A DNA stretch of 10,349 nt from Eubacteriales Family XIII. Incertae Sedis bacterium (lineage in GTDB: Bacteria; Bacillota; Clostridia; Peptostreptococcales; Anaerovoracaceae): the NCBI GenBank assembly GCA_031290715.1, contig JAITNA010000167.1, positions 1-10,349 of the forward strand, written 5' to 3'. A model generated the notes under the pieces. That model saw nothing but the letters and a program-made list of their open reading frames with translations. It searched no databases and had not been told where the DNA came from. Made by a program: the position numbers and the translations under genes. Positions 7,111-10,349 of this stretch are shown in pieces; positions within the stretch are counted from its first letter, which is position 1, and each line of letters starts with the position of its first letter.

Positions 7111-8343
7111 ATGGGCAGTAAGAAAATTTTGATTTTGGGGGTCGGCGCGCAGGGGTCGACTGTGGCGCAGCGCATGGATGAAGATGCGGCGGTATCCGAA
7201 ATCATCTGCGCGGACCGCGACCCGAAAGCGGTGGACGAGCTCGTTCGTCTTTTGAAGAAAGGACGCGGGGCGCAGATTGACGCGAGCGACAAGGACAGCA
7301 TTATTGCCGCGGCGCGGGGCGTGGATTTGATCGTCAACGGACTGCCGCTGCGGTGGCACGGCAACGTTTTGGATGCCGCGCTTGCGGTGGGCGCCTGTTA
7401 TCAGGATTTTGCCGCCACGGACGCTTTGGCGGACAATTGGATCGATAGCATCCGTACGCTTTATGATGTTTACGGGCCCAAATTTGAAGCGATCGGCAAA
7501 TTTGCGATCATCGGTACGGGCTCGGCGCCGGGCCTTATCTGCGCGGCGACGCGCAAGGCTGTGCGGGAACTCGATGTCTGCGATACGATCTATAATATTG
7601 TGTACGAGGGCGTGGAAGCAAAACGCTTTTTGCCTTTCTGGTGGTCCCCGATCACGGCGCTCACCGATATGAGCGAGGAAGCCTATGCGGTGGTTGACGG
7701 CGAGCTTGTACAGACGCCCCCCTTCGACCTGCCCATCGAGCGCGAATACGATTATATGGGCCTTGGACGGCCTGTTACATTGGTGGAGCATTGCCACGAC
7801 GAGCCTGTCCATTATTGGTTCAACCGGGAAACCTTCTTTAAGGGCGCGAAGAATATCTGGTTCAAATACGGCGGCGCGGGCGTCGATTTCTCGAAGCCTT
7901 TGTACCGTTCCGGCCTGCTCTCAAAGAAGCCCGAAACCATCGGCGGGAAAGAGGTCGTCCCCTTTGACGTCGTGCTGGCGCATGTGCCGCCGGCGCCGAA
8001 ATACCGCGGGGAAATCGCGGAGATTCTTGCGGAAGGCCTTGTCATGGACACCGGCTGCATGGTGATTGAAGCCTATGGGCAAAAGGGCGGCGAGGATGTC
8101 CTTTCCGAGGTTCACGTCTTTGCGCCGGGATTGGCCGACTCGTTTGCCCGCGCGGGCATTACCGCGGAGATGTATCTGACCGGGCAGGGCGGCGCGCTGT
8201 TCACGAAGATGATCTGCGAGGGCAAATTCGACCAAAAAGGGCTCATTTCCTCCGACATGATGAAAGAGGAGCAGGTTGATTATTACTTTGAATGTGCGGC
8301 GAAATTGGGTATCACGCTCGAATGCAAAGTGTCCAAACAATAG
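7111..8343 (+). CDS. Saccharopine-dehydrogenase-family NAD(P) oxidoreductase
   Basis: A 410-residue cytoplasmic oxidoreductase of the saccharopine dehydrogenase / Lys9-like family, whose members form or split secondary-amine adducts such as saccharopine or carboxynorspermidine. The N-terminal Rossmann fold has ILGVGAQGS (GxGxxG at 10-15); an aspartate at the end of strand two (CADRD, Asp35) favours NAD over NADP, which is an inference. A second conserved element, GTGSAPGL at 135-142, matches the G-x-x-PG loop of the family. The C-terminal part is the substrate domain. The open frame extends upstream to 6991, but that part contains the promoter and the direct repeats and has no ribosome binding site, whereas ATG 7111 follows AAAGGA by 10 nt and directly begins the nucleotide fold. 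Length fits single-domain Lys9-like enzymes of about 400 residues. Polyamine or lysine genes are absent nearby, so the substrate is unknown. Confidence 0.85.
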   Translation: MGSKKILILGVGAQGSTVAQRMDEDAAVSEIICADRDPKAVDELVRLLKKGRGAQIDASDKDSIIAAARGVDLIVNGLPLRWHGNVLDAALAVGACYQDFAATDALADNWIDSIRTLYDVYGPKFEAIGKFAIIGTGSAPGLICAATRKAVRELDVCDTIYNIVYEGVEAKRFLPFWWSPITALTDMSEEAYAVVDGELVQTPPFDLPIEREYDYMGLGRPVTLVEHCHDEPVHYWFNRETFFKGAKNIWFKYGGAGVDFSKPLYRSGLLSKKPETIGGKEVVPFDVVLAHVPPAPKYRGEIAEILAEGLVMDTGCMVIEAYGQKGGEDVLSEVHVFAPGLADSFARAGITAEMYLTGQGGALFTKMICEGKFDQKGLISSDMMKEEQVDYYFECAAKLGITLECKVSKQ

Positions 8344-8352
8344 GAATTACGG

Positions 8353-8372
8353 TTATTATGTAATGATAATAA
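8353..8372. repeat. AT-only-stem inverted repeat between the two genes
   Basis: TTATTAT and ATAATAA form a perfect 7-bp inverted repeat around a 6-nt spacer (GTAATG) just before the esterase ribosome binding site. The stem is too weak for a terminator. It could be a weak promoter region (GATAAT at 8365-8370 without a clear -35 box), a protein site or simply AT-rich leader. Confidence 0.35.
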
Positions 8373-8387
8373 AGGATGGGTAGCTGT

Positions 8388-9107
8388 ATGAACAAGAATG
8401 AGCCGTGTGTTGAGCGTATTTTCCTATATGAAGGCCGCAGGGATGTATTCTTCGAGGTATATCGCCCCGCGTCCGCGTCCGTGCGCCCCGCCGTCCTGAT
8501 TTGTCCGGGCGGCGGGTATCAAGTGGTCGGCTCGACGGAAGGGCGGCCCGTAGCGGAACGTTTTCTGGCGCAGGGATACACGGCTTTCGTGCTCCGCTAC
8601 TCGATCGGGGACGGCGCGGTTTTTGGCCCCGGCGGGTTTGATGATTTCGACCCGGTGAACGATGCGCGGCGCGCGATGGAAATCCTCCGCGGGCGGGCGG
8701 CGCAATTTGAAATCGATGCGGACCGAATTGTGCTCGCCGGGTTTTCCGCGGGCGGACACTTGGCCTCCGCGTATTGTTTCAGCGGCGCGGGCCTTGATTT
8801 TTTGCCCGCGGCCCTGCTGCTTACCTATCCGATGTCGGAGCGCGGGGATATGCCCGCGGCCTTCAATATCACGACGATGCCCTTCAGCCAAGAGCCCGCG
8901 GTGAAAAGCTTGCCGGTGTTTTTTCATCACGCGAAAGACGACAAGATGGTTCCGTTCGCGGGCAGCGTGCATTTGGAGGAACGCTTGACGCGGGAGGGCA
9001 TTGAGCATGTATTTTTGGCATACGATCACGGTGTTCACGCGCAGCCTTTCGCAAACGACGAATGGTTCCCCAAGGCGATCGCTTGGCTGAAAGAAAAAGG
9101 GGTTTAA
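8388..9107 (+). CDS. Alpha/beta-hydrolase esterase (acetyl-xylan-esterase-like)
   Basis: A 239-residue alpha/beta hydrolase of the esterase/lipase group that includes acetyl-xylan-esterase-like and hormone-sensitive-lipase-like enzymes. The oxyanion motif CPGGGY is at 39-44. The nucleophile elbow GFSAGG at 118-123 places Ser120. The acid is Asp184 or Asp185 in AKDDKMVP, and the base is His217 (or His214) in DHGVHA. No signal peptide is present, so it acts in the cytoplasm, perhaps on imported acetylated sugars or small esters. ATG 8388 is preferred over the in-frame ATG 8376 because AAAGGA at 8371-8376 is correctly spaced only for 8388. The gene starts 44 nt after the dehydrogenase stop with no terminator between, so both may share a transcript. 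A peptidase or lactonase role within the same fold cannot be excluded. Confidence 0.85.
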   Translation: MNKNEPCVERIFLYEGRRDVFFEVYRPASASVRPAVLICPGGGYQVVGSTEGRPVAERFLAQGYTAFVLRYSIGDGAVFGPGGFDDFDPVNDARRAMEILRGRAAQFEIDADRIVLAGFSAGGHLASAYCFSGAGLDFLPAALLLTYPMSERGDMPAAFNITTMPFSQEPAVKSLPVFFHHAKDDKMVPFAGSVHLEERLTREGIEHVFLAYDHGVHAQPFANDEWFPKAIAWLKEKGV

Positions 9108-9125
9108 GAAATTGGTTTAAGAAAT
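9101..9125. repeat. 13-bp-period tandem duplication over a stop codon
   Basis: GGTTTAAGAAAT occurs at 9101-9112 and again at 9114-9125, separated by a single T. The first copy contains the esterase stop codon TAA (9105-9107); the second lies just beyond it in another frame. This looks like a recent slippage duplication that changed only noncoding sequence. Confidence 0.7.
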
Positions 9126-9149
9126 CCGCAAAATATTATTGCAATCCTA

Positions 9150-9178
9150 TTGTAAACCCACCGTCATTATTATATACT
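9150..9178 (+). promoter_or_regulatory. xerD promoter
   Basis: A -35 box TTGTAA (9150-9155) and a -10 box TATACT (9173-9178) have a 17-bp spacer, giving a leader of about 52 nt before the predicted start. The -10 box and the four bases after it (TATACTGATT) are identical to those of the gltB promoter. Confidence 0.65.
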
Positions 9179-9236
9179 GATTTTGTTCCGAAATTGGGGA
9201 TCAAAAGCAGTTATATTTTAGCGCATGGTGAGGTAT

Positions 9237-10139
9237 ATGGACCAGCACTTAGTTCATTTTCAAGATTATTTGAGTAACATAAAAAAGCTTTCAGTCAACT
9301 CGATTTCCGCCTATATGCGCGACCTTCCTACTTTTGTGAGGTTCCTCGCAGAACGCGATGTGCTCGAGCTCAACGGTGCGTCCCGTACAGATGTCGCCGC
9401 TTATCTGCTGAAACTCAAGCAGGATGGTATGAGCGCCGCAACCGTCAACCGCAAACTCGCGTCGATCCGCGCCTATTACAAGTGCATGATCGAGGGGGGC
9501 GTCTTGGCGGAAAATCCCACGAATAATATCCGCTCGCCGCGGATTCAGCGAAAGGAGATCGAATACCTTTCGATTGAGGAAGTCGACCGGCTGCTGTCGT
9601 CGCCGAACGACAGCGATATCGGCTGCCGCGACCTCGCCATCCTTGAAATGCTCTACGCGACGGGGCTGCGCGTGACGGAATTGATGTACGCGAATATCGA
9701 CGATATCAATCTGCGCATGGGATTTGTGAGCTGTAACGGTTCTCACGGAAAGGCGCGGATCATCCCGCTCGGCCGTCCGGCCAGAGCCGCTCTCGAAAAA
9801 TATATCTATGACGTTCGCCCCCGTTTTCGCCGCACGCGGGAAGCACAGGGCGGCGGCGACGACAAGGCCCTCTTCCTGAATTATTATGGGGAGCGCATTA
9901 CGCGTCAGGCGCTTTGGAAGATTTTGAAGAGTTACTCCGAGAAGGCGGGGGTCGACAAGAAGATTACCCCGCAAATCCTGCGCAATTCATTCGCCGTACA
10001 CATGATCCAAAACGGCGCGGACCTCAAATCCGTGCAGGAACTCATGGGGCACGAAGACCCTGTGGCGACGCAGGCCTACCTCTCCGTTTCTAAAAACAGG
10101 ATCAAAGACGTGTATGACAGCGCCCATCCGAGGGCGTGA
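9237..10139 (+). CDS. xerD: XerC/XerD-type tyrosine recombinase with altered box II
   Basis: A tyrosine recombinase of the XerC/D family, which resolves chromosome dimers at dif by strand exchange through a 3'-phosphotyrosine. The predicted protein has 300 residues, the normal length. An N-terminal SAM-like core-binding domain (about 1-85) is followed by the catalytic domain. The catalytic set aligns in position with E. coli XerD: Arg145 (ATGLRVTE), Lys172 (SHGKARIIPL), Arg249 (QILRNSF), His272 (LMGHED) and Tyr281 (TQAYLSV). The box II histidine is replaced by Gln246 (codon CAA 9972-9974), and the His that usually follows the arginine is Asn250. The C terminus HPRA is typical of XerD. ATG 9237 is preferred because GGTGAGG (9227-9233) lies just upstream and the protein then begins MDQHLVHF as in XerD proteins; ATG 9225 would add four residues. 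It has its own promoter and stands apart from the esterase. The remaining doubt is whether it is the true XerD or a diverged paralogue. Confidence 0.85.
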   Translation: MDQHLVHFQDYLSNIKKLSVNSISAYMRDLPTFVRFLAERDVLELNGASRTDVAAYLLKLKQDGMSAATVNRKLASIRAYYKCMIEGGVLAENPTNNIRSPRIQRKEIEYLSIEEVDRLLSSPNDSDIGCRDLAILEMLYATGLRVTELMYANIDDINLRMGFVSCNGSHGKARIIPLGRPARAALEKYIYDVRPRFRRTREAQGGGDDKALFLNYYGERITRQALWKILKSYSEKAGVDKKITPQILRNSFAVHMIQNGADLKSVQELMGHEDPVATQAYLSVSKNRIKDVYDSAHPRA

Positions 10140-10239
10140 AACGCGGCGCAGCGCCGGCGCAGACAGGGACGGCGCGCGGCATGCGGATCGCGGCGGTCGT
10201 CAGCGGCGCGGCGCGGCGGCGCGGCGGCGGCGCGGCGCG
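10140..10239. other. GC-rich intergenic tract ending in a G/C-only run
   Basis: After the xerD stop comes about 100 bp of very GC-rich DNA. It starts with a small hairpin CGGCG-CAG-CGCCG (10144-10156) without a T-run and the palindrome GCGCCGGCGC (10151-10160). Bases 10203-10239 contain only G and C, with eight GG doublets and no CC, so the GG steps cannot pair within the strand and the run is not a hairpin terminator. No plausible gene is seen on either strand; open frames there give only Arg/Ala/Pro-rich peptides. Confidence 0.7.
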
Positions 10240-10260
10240 AAAAAATTGCCAAAAAATTGC
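10240..10260. repeat. A-tract doublet repeat AAAAAATTGC
   Basis: AAAAAATTGC occurs at 10240-10249 and 10251-10260, 11 bp apart, so the A-tracts are in helical phase. It abuts the G/C-only run with a sharp composition change. Phased A-tracts bend DNA; whether that matters here is unknown. Confidence 0.6.
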
Positions 10261-10349
10261 ACGGGTGGGCGGACAAAGTAAATGCAACCTTTGAAAGACT
10301 AACTGTCAGGGGGTAGCGATAAGTAGTTCCGAAAGTGGTTGCAGTAAGG
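10261..10349. other. Unassigned noncoding end of window
   Basis: This stretch has no open frame of note; the only ATG frame (10282) ends after six codons. TGCAACC (10283-10289) and GGTTGCA (10337-10343) form a 7-bp inverted repeat with a 47-nt interior in which AACT (10301-10304) and AGTT (10325-10328) could also pair, and a GGGGG run is at 10309-10313. It could be the leader of a gene beyond the window or part of a structured RNA. I do not recognise a known riboswitch, RNase P, tmRNA or SRP RNA. Confidence 0.3.

Noticed and set aside
8350..8366. dif-like arm TTATGTAA before the esterase gene
   Set aside because: It matches eight bases of the XerD arm of Bacillus-type dif, but no matching XerC arm lies six bases upstream, and the region is AT-rich enough to give this by chance.
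6866..10139. Genomic island: tRNA-Pro plus nearby tyrosine recombinase
   Set aside because: The recombinase is of the XerD housekeeping type, the genes between are metabolic, and I found no second copy of the tRNA 3' end that would mark an attachment site.
10140..10240. Rho-independent terminator for xerD in the GC-rich tract
   Set aside because: The only clear hairpin (10144-10156) has no T-run, and the G/C-only run lacks CC so its GG steps cannot pair; the following bases are A-rich, not T-rich, on the plus strand.
10076..10287. Two short minus-strand open frames over the xerD end and GC tract
   Set aside because: Their translations are low-complexity Arg/Ala/Pro runs that follow from the repeated G/C composition, with no convincing start signal.

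Overview
The window reads as chromosomal DNA from a GC-rich bacterium, most likely a member of the Bacillota (Clostridia-like). The reasons are AGGAGG-type ribosome binding sites, sigma-A-type promoters with TATAAT/TATACT -10 boxes, a tRNA-Pro gene with encoded CCA, and Clostridia-style versions of glutamate synthase and XerD. The lineage call is an inference from style; no marker gene settles it. Almost all of the window is ordinary metabolic or housekeeping sequence, and no defence system, CRISPR array, prophage or transposase is visible.

Layout. Positions 1-218 are an AT-rich upstream region. It holds a perfect DnaA-box consensus, a dispersed-repeat-type hairpin (ATTCCC-N8-GGGAAT), a dyad and a promoter for the first operon. 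Positions 219-6356 encode glutamate synthase: gltB (large subunit) and gltD (small subunit), separated by 6 nt. A PaaI-like hotdog thioesterase gene follows at 6382-6804 and is probably the last gene of the same transcript. A strong stem-loop at 6832-6862 can terminate that transcript and also the oppositely oriented tRNA-Pro(GGG) gene (6866-6943, minus strand).

Between the tRNA and the next gene lie two back-to-back promoters and two 21-bp near-identical direct repeats exactly 40 bp apart, the most suggestive regulatory structure here. The rightward promoter drives a saccharopine-dehydrogenase-family oxidoreductase (7111-8343). An alpha/beta-hydrolase esterase gene (8388-9107) follows and may be co-transcribed. 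A separate promoter then drives a XerD-type tyrosine recombinase (9237-10139), whose box II histidine is replaced by glutamine. The window ends with a GC-only low-complexity tract, an A-rich doublet repeat and an unassigned stretch of about 90 nt with some inverted-repeat potential.

How the genes work together: GltB and GltD form the NAD(P)H-dependent GOGAT that makes glutamate from glutamine and 2-oxoglutarate. The thioesterase may ride on this operon without a biochemical link. The dehydrogenase and the esterase look like a small catabolic or amine-metabolism pair of unknown substrate. XerD is a chromosome-dimer-resolution type recombinase, and nothing around it marks it as part of a mobile element.
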